Source: Pyrus communis
Lineage: Eukaryota; Streptophyta; Magnoliopsida; Rosales; Rosaceae
Length of the DNA stretch: 64,000 nt
NCBI RefSeq assembly: GCF_963583255.1
Contig: NC_084818.1
Span: forward strand, 15,192,222-15,256,221
Reading direction: 5' to 3'
Part shown: one piece after another, positions 48,555 to 64,000 of the stretch
How the letters are laid out: each line of letters starts with the position of its first letter
How positions within the stretch are numbered: the stretch's first letter is position 1
Program-made: the position numbers and the translations under genes
Notes under the pieces: model-generated
The model's input: only the letters and a program-made list of their open reading frames with translations
The model's database searches: none
Told to the model about the DNA's origin: nothing

Positions 48555-49533
48555 CTCTCCTTCTTCTTCTTCTCTAGAAAAAAAACGACGCAGTTTTGTG
48601 AAACGGGTCAATTGGATCAGACGACCCGATCGCTGCAAATGCGAGGAGCGGTGAGCCACCAGCGTTTGATAGCGTTGTTCGGTGGCATGCGGGGAGGGAG
48701 TGGTCGGAGGTCGGAGAAAGGAGAGTTGACAGAAACGTGTAATTATACGCGCTTTATTGGATTTGGGCTTTTAGAAAAGTACATGGCGATCTGGATCGGC
48801 GGAAGAGAGAGAAAGTTGGCGGGGACTTGGTTTTTCACTTGAAAAAATTGGTGTTTGCGCGCGTGCGTTTCTTTCCTTCAATTGTGTGTTTACAACATTT
48901 TTGTTTCTTACGAAAATATTTTTTCGCGCTATCAAAATGCACAGACATGATTGTCATTTTACGTTACAATAAAGCTGTCATATGTATTTGCCCACCAATC
49001 TTAACCTTAAGTAGTTGTGACCCTCATCATCTCGCTTACTACTGTTAGACAAATTTGATTAAATCTATCTACTTTGGTTTTATTACGTGTCCACATCCAT
49101 TTATCAAAAGAAATCATTTATTCTACTTTATCAAGCCATAGAGTGGAGGGATCATTTATTCTATTTATCATAATAATTAGGTCAAGCCGTAGAGAGAGAG
49201 TCGGCTAAACCATTATAATTAAATGAACCACAAAAGAAAGAAAAGAAGTCAAGTTTTCCACAATCTGGTGAAGTCTTTGAGGTTAAAGACGGGTTAGGGT
49301 TGCGGATTTCTTATATTATAAGAAAGATGGTAGCACTTTTTGGATCTCATTTTTTGTTTTTGAAACTAAAGAGTATTTATAACATTTCCTCCACGTGTAT
49401 TATGACATGTAAAATACCGCTTAAATACCCGATACTTAGATAAAACTCTCTGATTCAATAAAATACCAAACAAGCCCAGACCTGGAACTTATAGATACCA
49501 AGGCTGGGATTTTGAGGTGGGACTTCACATATT
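48555..49533. other. intergenic region between RIO2 and the LMBR1-family gene
   Basis: About 980 bp holding the promoter and 5' UTR of the LMBR1-family gene and the 3' UTR of RIO2, both transcribed leftward. A GAA-rich (minus strand) leader lies just before the ATG. The + strand open frame 48330-48842 is the antisense shadow of exon 1 and its leader. Confidence 0.5.
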
Positions 49534-53627
<4,094 letters not shown>

Positions 53628-54116
53628 TCTGCTGTTTGGCTTTCTCTGCTGCCTATTTTAGCCTTGGGAATCCTAGTGATAGGCTCGGAAGGGGAAGTTC
53701 CGATCGGTTCGGTCGGGGTGCTGTGGTGGTAGAGGCTGAATCTTAGCGGCAAGGGCTTCAGTGGAGGCGGCGATGGCTTTGACGGTAGCAACTATGAGGG
53801 TCAGAGATCGATGAGCGAGAGAGATGAAGGGAAACAAGGCCTGAGGTGGTGGAGGTTGATGATAGATGGAGATGGAGGGACAGAGACCGCCGGCGAGGAG
53901 AGGGCTAAGGGTTTAGGGTTTAGGATCTGTGTTTTCACTTTCCTGTTGCTGCGGTTCCAATTATAACATCTGTTATTTCTTTTATTTCTTATTTATAGTA
54001 ATATAAAAATATTTTTTCTTTTTTTTTTCAACAAAAATATTTTTTCTTTTTTTATTCATACTAGTATACAAATATATTTTTTGGCAAAATATAAAAAATT
54101 ATAAAATTGTTGCAAT
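53628..54116. other. 5' flank of RIO2
   Basis: A GC-richer, GA-rich stretch (about 53680-53930) adjoins the RIO2 start and should hold its 5' UTR and promoter. No TATA box is obvious, as in many housekeeping genes. It then turns AT-rich up to the copia LTR. Confidence 0.4.
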
Positions 54117-54338
54117 TGTATTAGATTAAGAATATAATTGTGTAAATCCTAGTGTATCTAGAAGTATATTTGTATATTCCTTTAGTAGTTAAATTCATAT
54201 TAGAGTGTTAATCCTATTAAGGATTTAACCAATCCTACTACTATAAATAAAGATATAATTGGGTGATACAACACACATCTCATAATTACACCTCATAATT
54301 ACATCTCTCTTTTATCTTGCAATAAATTAGGCCTACAA
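54117..54338 (+). repeat. 5' LTR of the decayed + strand copia element (ends approximate)
   Basis: Begins TGTATTAGATTAAG and ends in GCCTACA just before the ACACGTTATCAG junction motif. It includes TATAAATA at 54242 and a TTGCAATAAA polyadenylation-like signal near 54318. The short length is normal for several copia lineages. The matching 3' LTR is not in the window. Confidence 0.6.
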
Positions 54339-54538
54339 CACGTTATCAGCACACTCTTACCGAAAGCTAAGGAACTGAATGATCATGGAGGAGGCTTTCT
54401 TCTACAACATCAAAGGCTTTCAATTATTTTTTTCCAATCATGTTCTTTTAAAATAAATTAAAATATTTGAAACAACCTAGAAGTATGAAAACATTTCTCA
54501 TGATGCATGAACCCCAATATTTATATTTTCATTTCAAT

Positions 54539-54587
54539 TATATATATATATATATATATATATTGCATATGTGTTCATAAATTTTGT

Positions 54588-54647
<60 letters not shown>
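54539..54647. repeat. AT microsatellites and T tract in the copia leader
   Basis: (TA)n runs at 54539-54563 and 54591-54618, followed by a T homopolymer to 54647 with one terminal G break. Confidence 0.9.
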
Positions 54648-56973
54648 GTTCATGCAATACGCAATTATGCTATGTGGAATTTGTGACTCAGAGCATCGAA
54701 ATTAATTTAGAAGCAATTGGGGATTTTAACCCTATAATTCGAAAAAATCAATAAATTGGGATTGAGTCGCGGCTCCACGCCTCACCGTAAAGCCAACATG
54801 GCTGGCCTGCAGCCACACAATCACTAGGACGGTGTCGTTTACTGCATAACACGTGGCCTCACCCTGGGTTGGTCTCCATACAGGCCTCAAGCCCTAAGTC
54901 CACCAGCAAGCCTTCAAAGCCTTGATAGGTTTCGCACAACCTGGCCCGCCTGCAACTGGGCTTTGTCCTAGCCTCAGCCTGCGATCCGAAGCCAGCCTTT
55001 TAGCTGGGCTTCTCGCATCGAAGCCCAAACCGAAGCTTGTCTGCAATTGGGCTTCACTCGCACACCCTTGGCTAGCTTCTGAGCTGGGCCCGTTTTCCCC
55101 TGCACTGCTAGGTCTATCCTGAAACCCCAGCCTGTGGCTTGCAACCATGATTGGGCTGCTCCGCAGCCAACCCATGGCCCACTAAACCCTTTTAAAGCTT
55201 AGCCCTGCACATAGCACCCAAGCCCACCGATATTGGGCTATGCTAATCCAATGCTATTTTTTGGCATTCTCTATAATTTTAACCCGAATGTTATTGTTAT
55301 TTTTGCTTCTACGATCAAACCTGAATAGTTACGATCTATTGAATTAATTAAAGTGACCAGCAGTTCATTAATCTGATAATTAATCCAAAATTATTGGCCT
55401 AAAGTTCACTTTTTGGCAATTAACGATTCAATACATTATTTCGTTTCTTTGAACCAGACTATCTTTCGTAATCCCGATGCACTCACACTTGGGTTCCTAA
55501 AGCAATCCACAAATTCACAACGCTTTATTGTATATTGTCTTCTGTGTTCTTGCAGGTACCCCTATATATGAAATGAACGTTCATAACTAAATCGAGTCTG
55601 TAGTTTCAAATTTAGTGCCTTTGAAACCCACAATTTTCATTCAAAACTTACCACATGAAACCCGTAGCTTTCATGCTTAAATTAAATCGACACATGTCTA
55701 TAGAACTTGCATGTTCTACGATATATGTCTATGGCTTTCCATACGACTAACCACATTTTGTTGTACCCTCCGTTTTAGGGACATGTCGAGCTTGAACAAG
55801 CTCAATTTCACCACTTTGGAAGTCTCTAGAAGAAACTACCTAAAGTGGGTATAAGACGTGAAGCTTCATCTTACTGAAAATAGTCTTAGAGCTACTATTG
55901 AGGAACTTACCGACGATGAACCCGTCGACAAAGCTCTGAAAGCTACTGTTATGATCTTCATCCACAGACACATCCATGATGCACTACAGACCGACTACCT
56001 TGCAGAAGAGAATCCATGCACCATCTAGCTCGCTCTAGCCAATCGCTTCGATCACTAGAAAGACATTTACTTGCTTAAAGTAAGACACGACTGGCAGCAT
56101 TTACGCTTCCAAGACTTTAAGTCTATGAATAAATACAACTCTGAAGCTTGTAGAATCCGATCACTACTTAAGTTTGGTAAAAAAGACTTAACCGAGCAGA
56201 ATCTCTTGGATAAGACCTATTCAACGTTCAATGCCACCAATATTATCTCACATCACTAATATAAGGCACAAAAGTTCACCAAATTTTTGGATTTGATATA
56301 TGTTTTACTTCTCGTTGAAAAGCAAAACCAGCTTTTGATGAGGAATCATCAAGCTCGACCCACTGGCTTGAACGCTCCACCTGAAGCGTATACGACTAAT
56401 TCTAGCAGCCATAACCAAAGGAAACCATGTCGTAGTCTTGGAAATGGACGGCAAGCCCCACCATGGGTACAAGGTCAACAAAACAGAGGCCCACCTAAGG
56501 GAGGAAATTTGACCCAGAAGCGCCAACCCCTTGCCCCTAAGGCCCTAAACTTCAAGAACAATGGAAAAGCTACCGTTTAATTGGCTGCCACTGAACTAGA
56601 CATGTGATATCGCTGTGGATCAAAAGACCATTGGTCACGCATATTCCAAGCTACCCTTGAGGTTATTGCCAAGTATCATTCCCGTCTTGAGTCTAACTTT
56701 CCCATGTAGAACATCCCTAATATACTACAACAACTCTGGAGGTTTCAGATTTCAGGAAGCATCCGCTCCCATGGAAGAATAAAGTTTTATTTTTCTAAGA
56801 CATGTTAAGGCGTTTTACACCCCTAGTGACCGAACCCCTCCCCTAAATTTTTGGTTTATGGTTTAATTTTTGGACATTTTTTCTAAGTTTTTGGAATTAT
56901 TTGTTTGGTTTTGGTTTGTTTTAAATTATGGATAATTATTTTATGGATATTATTTCTCGAATTGATTAATTGA

Positions 56974-57294
56974 ATGAATGGAATTATATTTATGCATGTG
57001 ACCGATTCAATTAATTTATTTCTAGGTATGACTAGTGGTGGGGAAGTTAATTGGTTGGCTGATAGTGCCACCACGCACATCATATTGCATGAGAAACACT
57101 ATTTTACTAACTTCGTACCTAAAAATGCACCTCTGACAACTCTTTCATGCCCAAACAACCTAATAGAAGGATACGGAAAGGCCCGTATAATGTTGTCCAA
57201 TGGTACTGAATTAACCATTAAAGAGACACTCTATTCCCCACATTTCGGCAGAACGTTGCTGAGTTTTAGAGATATTCGATATAATCAATATTAG
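56974..57294 (+). pseudogene. copia protease fragment
   Basis: The open frame carries NWLADSATTHIILHEKHYF, the copia aspartic-protease active-site region, followed by ANGTEL-like SNGTELTIKETLYSP sequence. It is a piece of the decayed gag-pol and not a separate gene; the first Met is incidental. Confidence 0.75.
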
Positions 57295-57727
57295 GTTGAA
57301 ACCACTGAAGAGAATGATTCTGAATTTCTTTGTATCACTTCTTACAAATGTGGCCATAAGCGTATTCACGAGAACCTGGAATGTCTCCCGAGTGGGTTGT
57401 ACATAACAACCATTCGATTCATGGAGACCCATCACGTGGCCGTCCCTATGGCTGGGTTCCAAAGCACTCACCTACTTTGGCATGATCGAATGGGACACCC
57501 CAGACGAGATATGATGCGCCATATCTCAAAGTATCACATAAGCATCACTTGAAATCTTATCCTAGCCATCCACTTTGCAAAGTATGCTCGTTGGGGAAGT
57601 TGAACATTCAACCCTCCTTTACATAGATTATTCATGACCCCTTTAAGTTTCTTCAGAAGATTCAAGGGGATATTTGTGGACCTATCCAACCAACACGTGG
57701 ACCATTTAGATACTTCATGATGTTGGT

Positions 57728-59531
57728 TGTGAAGGAAGATTTGTGAAAAACATGTTCATTTGAGCAACATCAACAACATGCAATTAACAATTAAAGGCGG
57801 AATCATGCTTGTATGCACTCAAAAACAAAACATTTACCCATGAAATTCAAAGCCTAGTAGATAGGTGAACCAAGACTCAACTCAAAACAAAGTGAGTTGA
57901 GAAATCAATACCTTTGTAGATTCCTCTTTGCATAAGCAAAGGCTAATCACCCAAAGAGAGGGCCTTCATTCCTTGCATCTTAGATCCATGGATTTGGATG
58001 GATGAAAAGGTTTCTCCAAGTTCCCAAAATTGAAAACCTCTAAGTCTCCACACCAAGGCATATTGTAGAAGAAATGAGTGACCTTGGAGGAGTTTGATTG
58101 CTAGATGATCCCTCTAAGGTGGCTGAAATTTTAGAGAGAAAGGAGAGCTTGTGTTCTCATCCTTTCCCCCAAAAATTACCCCTTCATCAATTTTGGCTAT
58201 TAAGTCACACTTATACCTTAATTCATTTAAGTGGCAAACTTGTAAATAAGTCAAAACCCACTCTTTCTCTAACATGGCCGGCCTTAGGGATTTATTGGGC
58301 TATTTGGGCCTTTGTGAATCATTATTCATTAAGTTGTCATACAACTTAAGTCAATGGACTTGACGTTCGAAGCCCATTGGGCCTTAAGGTCCAAAACTAT
58401 CCCGAGGTCTTTTAACGAACTTATTCGTTTGATTAATAATCATATTAATTAATCCTTGCCATAAATAATTAAACCATTTAATTATTCTTACTCATCTCCG
58501 TTGAATCTTCAATCTCTACCTTACACGGTGTACGATCCATTAGGTTCCTTTTAGCGAGGCAGTGGGCGATTCAAACTCTTTCAAATCGATTGTGAATTGA
58601 AACTTACTTTCAATTCTCCCGTTAGTGATAATACACTTTTAGGGCTTCCACAAACCATGGTTGACGCCTAGCAGCATGTCATGGTTACCCAAGCTAATCA
58701 GAAGAGGTGGAGAACCTATTCAGTTTTAGGATTACAAATGCAATACGGTCTTTCTCTAATACAATACTCTTGACCACATTGTTTGGTTTGATAGTTTATT
58801 CATGTCTACTATCCAATGTGAGTCTTGTGCTTATATGATTACCTTGAATGTGATTTGGAACACATTCCTAAATCTCATTCATACTTTGGCCAAAGATTCT
58901 TAATCATATCATAGAGTATTCTCCCTCAAACAGTTTGAAGGTTAGAGATCCCTTGTTGCGCATTCACTTGCCTCCATGGCTAAGTGGCTTAACCCCAACG
59001 ATGCCATGGACACCCTCCTGATGGAGTGACTTTGACATAATCAAAGATTAAGGACCTAACCACAAGACAACTGTGATGCCTCAGGTCAAAAGACTAATTT
59101 GCATTATCCCAACCATGAGTTCTCATGCGACATGAATATGAGAACTCTTCGTTGATCGTGTTCAGTGAACTCATTCTCTATTGAGCACCTACGTACTTGT
59201 CTTGATGTCACACACACCAATGACTCGAGACTAGTCACTCTCCCTGAGAGAAGACATAGCACGTACTGATCTTAACGGACTGTCAATGCCCAATTGACAA
59301 TCCTATGATCAGGAACGTTTAGGATGTGTCAACGAAAGAATGGTCTCATGAATCTAACTTCTTTAGATCGCATTCTTCCAATCACATATTCCTTGGACTT
59401 ATCGTTTAAGCATATAACATTTATATGAGACGGCTCAAACAATAATCTTTGCCCTTTACATTTAAACTACATTAGTTTGAAATGTCCGTAAAGTATCATC
59501 ATATGATTGGTTTTAGGGCACATTTCCAACA
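57728..59531 (-). repeat. 3' LTR of the second copia element
   Basis: On the minus strand it starts TGTTGGAAATGTGCCCTAAA at 59531 and ends near 57728 with CTTCCTTCACA. Immediately upstream (minus strand) is AGTGCAAGTGGGAGAT, a purine-rich tract of the kind that precedes copia 3' LTRs. The left end is placed where the recognisable integrase of the + strand element stops, and could be off by 2 bases. Confidence 0.7.
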
Positions 59532-62500
59532 ATCTCCCACTTGCACTAGAGCCAATCAGCTTGTTCATCAGTGATGATACCTCTTCTGTAATTCATTTCA
59601 TAAATGGCTGAGTAGTAGGCCTAAACAATGGATATCTATATGTTATCCATAGAAGCAACCTTGAGAATAACGACGTCACCATTATACATGATTCTCAATC
59701 ATGTGGTTCAGTCTCTCATTTGAGTTCGGACCTTGATGAGACCTTGATTCCCTGGCTTGAGCTATCGCCCCATTAGTGTCATACACTTTCTGGTTGGAAC
59801 CGAATGGAGAGTTCATAAATGAACTTTCCCATCCAAACAACAATGTTGTAAGCTTCTATATGGCAATATATTTTGCATACATGATGGAACACATTAAAGT
59901 CATTACTTTTAACGTTTCCATCCAAATATCTCTTTAGTCATAATAAAGAGATATCTCATTATCACTTCATTCATAATGAAGAGATATTCTATGATGGATT
60001 AGATTCATAATCTAATACATTTACGCTTCCATTACATTACTCTAATTCTTCCTCATTCTTGAGGAATCCATCCTTAGTATTTCTTAAATACCTAAGGATT
60101 CACTTGACAGTTGCCATGGTTCTGATCCTGGGCTTGCACTGATATTGTCTTGTACCCTTCTAGGTACATCTTATATCAATGTTTTTCATACAATATGAAA
60201 TACATAAATCACCTTTCTGCTTATGCATAAAGGATCCTATTTACGCATTATTTCTTTGGGAGTCAAAAGGTACATTCCCTTTGAGAAGAACAACTTCCTA
60301 GTCTCACTAGAATTGTCATTCTAATTGAAGTTTATCATCATATGAGAAACTTCCTAGCATCTCTTGTCTATTTTAGGGATTGATATAATCCAATTATATC
60401 TTGAAATCTATCATTATAGATTTCCATCCCATGTGTATAGACTATGTCTCCCATATACATTCTATCATTATAGAATGTTTAAAGTCATAACTTTAACGAT
60501 GAAGAATTCCTTTCATTTTCAAAATTAATATATATCATGTATATATATTCAAATTTAGGAATATGATTAACTCCCACTAATCTTTTGTAAACCTAGTAAA
60601 CAAAAGATTCATTTACATCTTTATGAGAAATCAAACAATTGATCTTTTCTCATAAGACGCTTATAGCTCCCTCTAGCTTGCTAAGATCCATGATGGATGG
60701 ATCTCTACAACTAACCTGTCTTGTGATTTATAGTTTTAGACATATATTATCAAGACTATCTTAATAATGGTTTCGGAAACCCATATTATGTCCAAACATT
60801 AAATCACCATTTAGTTGTATAGGAACTAATCTAAGAAGTATATATCATATATATATGGGTAATTGATAATGTCCAACGAACTAAATCTTATTCATGTTCG
60901 TTCTTCTCCTAATGGAGAAATTCATTATCTTACGATGCTACCTTCCTTGATGTCTTTCAAGGAAATTAATCTAATGTGTTACTTTTTCCTTGGATCAAAT
61001 CTAAGGAGGTAAATACTTTAGACGTCTTACTCATCTACTTACATTTCTTGAATTCTTTGAAACCTTTTGCAAAGTATTCGGACTTGTGTTTATTCAAAAT
61101 AAACTATAGTCCAACCGAGAGTGATCTTCGGTGAATGTCATACAACATGAGTAGTATTATGTTGTGGACAAGTGCCACTAACATCTAAGTGAATTAACCT
61201 CAACAACTTTGTGATTCTTTCTTCTTTCCAAAAGAATAAAGATTCGAACATTTCGTCTCTATACAATTTTAACAAGAAGGTATTGGATCCGGATCTAACG
61301 ATCCAAAGCATCCATCTATGACCAACTCGTAACTTATGTTTTAGAGGTATCACAACTCAGTTGGGATTAGTCACTACCTTGCAACCTTTTGGGTTTTAAG
61401 CATCGTTATATTCTTAAACAGTTAACACTACCACATCATCTCTACTATAGAGACAACCAATTAAATTACAATAATCTAATTATTGATTAATAAAGAACAA
61501 TGTTTTGTCAAACAAAACATTTATCCATCTCTACTATAGTGACGGATTTAAGTTCCTTAAAATTTGAATGTAAAGACAATCTTTAGTATTTTCCAATTTC
61601 TTTGGTAGTTCATATGAGGAAGTAAGTACAATCCGCTTTCGCAGAGATCTATGTTTTATTCACTTTCCGAATGTGAAGTACTTTCTCTTCTCTCATTAAT
61701 CTTCTACTTTTTATTAGCACACTTTTACAACAATTGTAAAACATAGTTACTAATACGGAATCAAGCATTCAAGTAGAAGAACCAACTGTTTTGAACTATT
61801 TCAAGAACATATTACAATACCTTCGAAAGGTGTGTTCTTGACACTTGCAAGACATTTCTTGCAAATACCCCTTCCAATGTCCATCCTTTCATAAAGAAAG
61901 TTTGTTCCCTTGGAGTTATTTTGCCTTCTTCATTTGACTTCCCTTTTGACTACAATAGTCATGGTCCCTAAACTCCCACTATCTCTCTTGAAACTTATTT
62001 CAAATGTGTTATACACATCAAACGATTTGGAGAGCGTGCGGTTATTGTTCACTATAGGATAGGGACACAAAGGTGAAGTCCTTGCCTAGTTTCCGTCTCG
62101 TTAAGTGGTTTAACACTTCAACACTCAATGATTCAAAATCATCATAAGTCCATATAAATGGACTATTTTGTCAACCAACCATTATGTTCTAAACATAATA
62201 ACAAACCTTCAAGAGTTGTTCAAGGCAACTCTCATTTCTTCATACAACATTTTGTAAGTGAAGAATCATGGCACATAAAGTGTCCATGCCCTTGTGCTTA
62301 CTTCTCAAGTTCCTTGTTCGTGTAACAAAGAGACAAGCAAAGTTTGTGTTGATTAAGGGTTGTTCAAAGCAACTCTTATTTCTTCATACAACAATTTGTA
62401 TTTGAAGAATTATGACATTAAAAGTGTTGTCCTTCTCATGTTAGACTTATCTAACATATTCTTCCAATGATACATTATCAATAGAAAGATTGTGAGGATG

Positions 62501-62796
62501 AGACTACTTAGTTACATCTACAAGCTATTAAAGACAATCTATGGGATTGTAGAACTAAGTCCGGAAATTAAAGCATTCGGCTTTTCTTTGTCAAGTTTTG
62601 GATAGCGTTTGCAAATATATATTGGTAAACAAATACATAACGAATATAAATTGATTGATTTTAAGCCATTTGATTCGGGTCTTTAAATCAAATAGCACCA
62701 CCCACTATTTTTGGCAAATTCCATATCCCTCATCGGAATTCGAGAGTTTAATTGAACTCTTAGCGGGGTATGGGAGACTCACCATTACCAAGCCCA

Positions 62797-63012
62797 CCTC
62801 ACGATGATACGATGTTGGTTAGCAAAAATAATGATGAGAGAATAACGCTTTACTCATTTACAACGTTTGTAATTACCCATCTTGTTTGGCCTCTAGAGAA
62901 TGTTGCCTCACGATGATACGATGTTGGCACTATTGCACTTAGTTAAGTTATTCCCACCATGCTTAGTTCATGAAGGGGTTCAAGAATAGCCTCACAATGA
63001 TATGATGTTGGC
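62797..63012. repeat. three spaced copies of a CCTCACGATGATACGATG motif
   Basis: Copies start at 62797, 62906 and 62990 (the last with two changes), spaced 109 and 84 bp. They lie in the 5' part of the second copia element, upstream of its gag remnant. Function unknown. Confidence 0.8.
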
Positions 63013-64000
63013 CATCCTCGTTGCCTACACTCACCTCATCATATGCGTATAGACTCCTCCTGAATGTAAGCATACACTTTGTACTCCCCCATGATAGGGT
63101 GAAGCCGGTGTACAAGTCACAAACGATTGGAGCCTACCACAGTGGAAGGCCACGAAGAGATATTCAAAGCATCTCTCGCTTATCAACTTAATATTGATTT
63201 GGTTGAGGGTTTTTAGGTCTCATCACATATAAACATACATTTTAATCCAATTAAAACATTTTGGTCCTATTACAACTATTGGTCCATATGATTGATTTAT
63301 TAGTATATAATACTCCCACTATGCTTTTAAAACGGTTTTTAAAGCAAGACTATATGGTACTACTAACATAAGATTTGCATTCATTGATGGACTATATAGT
63401 TGCCTTAGGGCCTTAGGATGACTATGAACCTTTGATTCGATTCAACACGAGCCTAGTGTTGAATCTCGGTCTAGGGATGGTGATTGATTTTAGTTACGCG
63501 TTTAATCACATTAAGGCGTGTTGTCTTATTGGGCGTTGGACCCAACTACTCCAATTTCATGCATATCGAATAAAACAAGAAAGGAGTACTTCAAAGTAAA
63601 TAAGAGCTTATGCTCTTTTACAACAATTGATCAAATCAAATTACTTTAAAGTAAAGAAGAGCTTATGCTCTTTTACAACAATTGATCATATCAAATTACA
63701 ACCAAAATTTAATCTACACATTCCCATGGTTCAAACAAATTTGAAACGGCCTTTCACATAGCTCAATTATAGTAGGCTTAGGTTCATAATCACCCTTTCT
63801 TTAATTAATTAACGCTTTAACTAATTAAACTTGAATGCAACATTTTCATTTGGTTTTTGTATCCATAGAATTGATTTAAATGGAGCTAAATGAAATGAAA
63901 ATCCAATTCTCATTTAAAGAGACAAAACAATTTTGTTCTCTCCCTAATTTGGGCCAAAATGCTATGACCTCAACTTTTGGGCCATTTTGCAAAACTTAAA

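Larger units (their letters stand above)
54117..57728 (+). mobile_element. decayed Ty1/copia retrotransposon, 5' part, interrupted at 57.73 kb
   Basis: A short LTR (54117 to about 54338) with TATAAATA at 54242 is followed by ACACGTTATCAGCAC, a motif commonly found at the LTR/primer-site junction of plant copia elements. A long leader holds AT repeats, a T tract and repeated AGCTGGGCTTC-type units (54900-55150). The gag begins near 55784 (MSSLNKLNFTTLEVS) and is crossed by stops; a damaged zinc knuckle (YRCGSKDHWSR) lies near 56610. The protease has LADSATTH (near 57060). GAG-pre-integrase has LLWHDRMGHP (near 57480) and the integrase starts near 57660 (RYFMMLV), where the sequence is cut by another element. 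Multiple stops show it is dead. Confidence 0.85.
57728..64000 (-). mobile_element. second Ty1/copia element on the minus strand, inserted into the first; runs off the right edge
   Basis: The 3' LTR occupies about 57728-59531. The internal region from 59532 to the window end reads leftward and is decayed. A copia RNase H piece (VYDTNGAIAQA..., about 59830-59640) lies just upstream of the LTR. A pre-integrase/integrase piece (RLIHLDVSG) lies at 61138-61353, and a gag zinc-knuckle-like stretch (GHWK-type, near 61920-61830) lies farther upstream, so the order gag-integrase-RNase H fits Ty1/copia. Frames are broken everywhere. The 5' LTR and the rest of the host copia must lie beyond 64000. Confidence 0.75.

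Noticed and set aside
48330..48842. 170-aa + strand open frame
   Set aside because: Antisense to exon 1 and the leader of the LMBR1-family gene; no recognisable domain.
62797..63012. Spaced repeats considered as a CRISPR-like array
   Set aside because: Only three copies with irregular spacing inside a plant retrotransposon; nothing prokaryotic is present.

Overview
The window is plant nuclear DNA: AT-rich, with long intergenic stretches, genes with many short GT-AG introns, and nested LTR retrotransposons, MITEs and a SINE-like element. The proteins and repeats fit a dicot, and the repeat style suggests a woody Rosaceae genome, but that last point is only an inference. Three host genes can be supported. 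One is a single-exon 185-aa protein with a Cys/His motif (29354-29911, +). Another is a 14-exon LMBR1-family membrane protein of 731 aa (39905-48554, -). The third is a 13-exon RIO2 atypical kinase of 470 aa (49534-53627, -). The two multi-exon genes are co-oriented, about 1 kb apart, and both read through without a break when their exons are joined.

Left part (1-9.7 kb): a decayed Ty1/copia piece runs off the left edge. It is followed by a Mutator-type MITE with a perfect 9-bp target duplication, a 2.28-kb solo LTR with target duplication CACGC, a SINE-like element, and simple repeats.

Centre-left (9.7-25.05 kb): a solo LTR (target duplication GTACA) was hit by a 13.9-kb Ty3/gypsy element of the Tat type (target duplication ACTAC, LTRs about 1.5% apart by eye). 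The Tat element is transcribed leftward. Its gag is open. Its pol has protease, RT, two RNase H domains and integrase in order, but carries several nonsense codons and one frameshift. Between pol and the 3' LTR, on the opposite strand, lies a multi-exon gene with its own TATA box. It encodes a plant mobile domain protein with a coiled-coil C-terminus. This passenger gene is the most interesting feature of the window.

Middle (25-39.4 kb): unrecognised intergenic DNA, a 1-kb foldback repeat, the 185-aa gene, and a PIF/Harbinger element with TTA target duplication. Inside the Harbinger element is a strange LTR palindrome: one full LTR followed by an inverted part LTR, with both outer ends being the same LTR terminus and flanked by ATGAA on both sides. 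A third LTR of the same broad family, carrying a 321-bp tandem duplication, follows at 36.6-39.4 kb.

Right part (54.1-64 kb): a decayed + strand Ty1/copia element with a short LTR is interrupted at about 57.73 kb by a - strand copia element, whose 3' LTR (about 1.8 kb) and decayed internal region run off the right edge.

Host genes and transposons are clearly partitioned: the gene block 39.9-53.6 kb has only small MITE-like hairpins in introns, while all large elements lie outside it.
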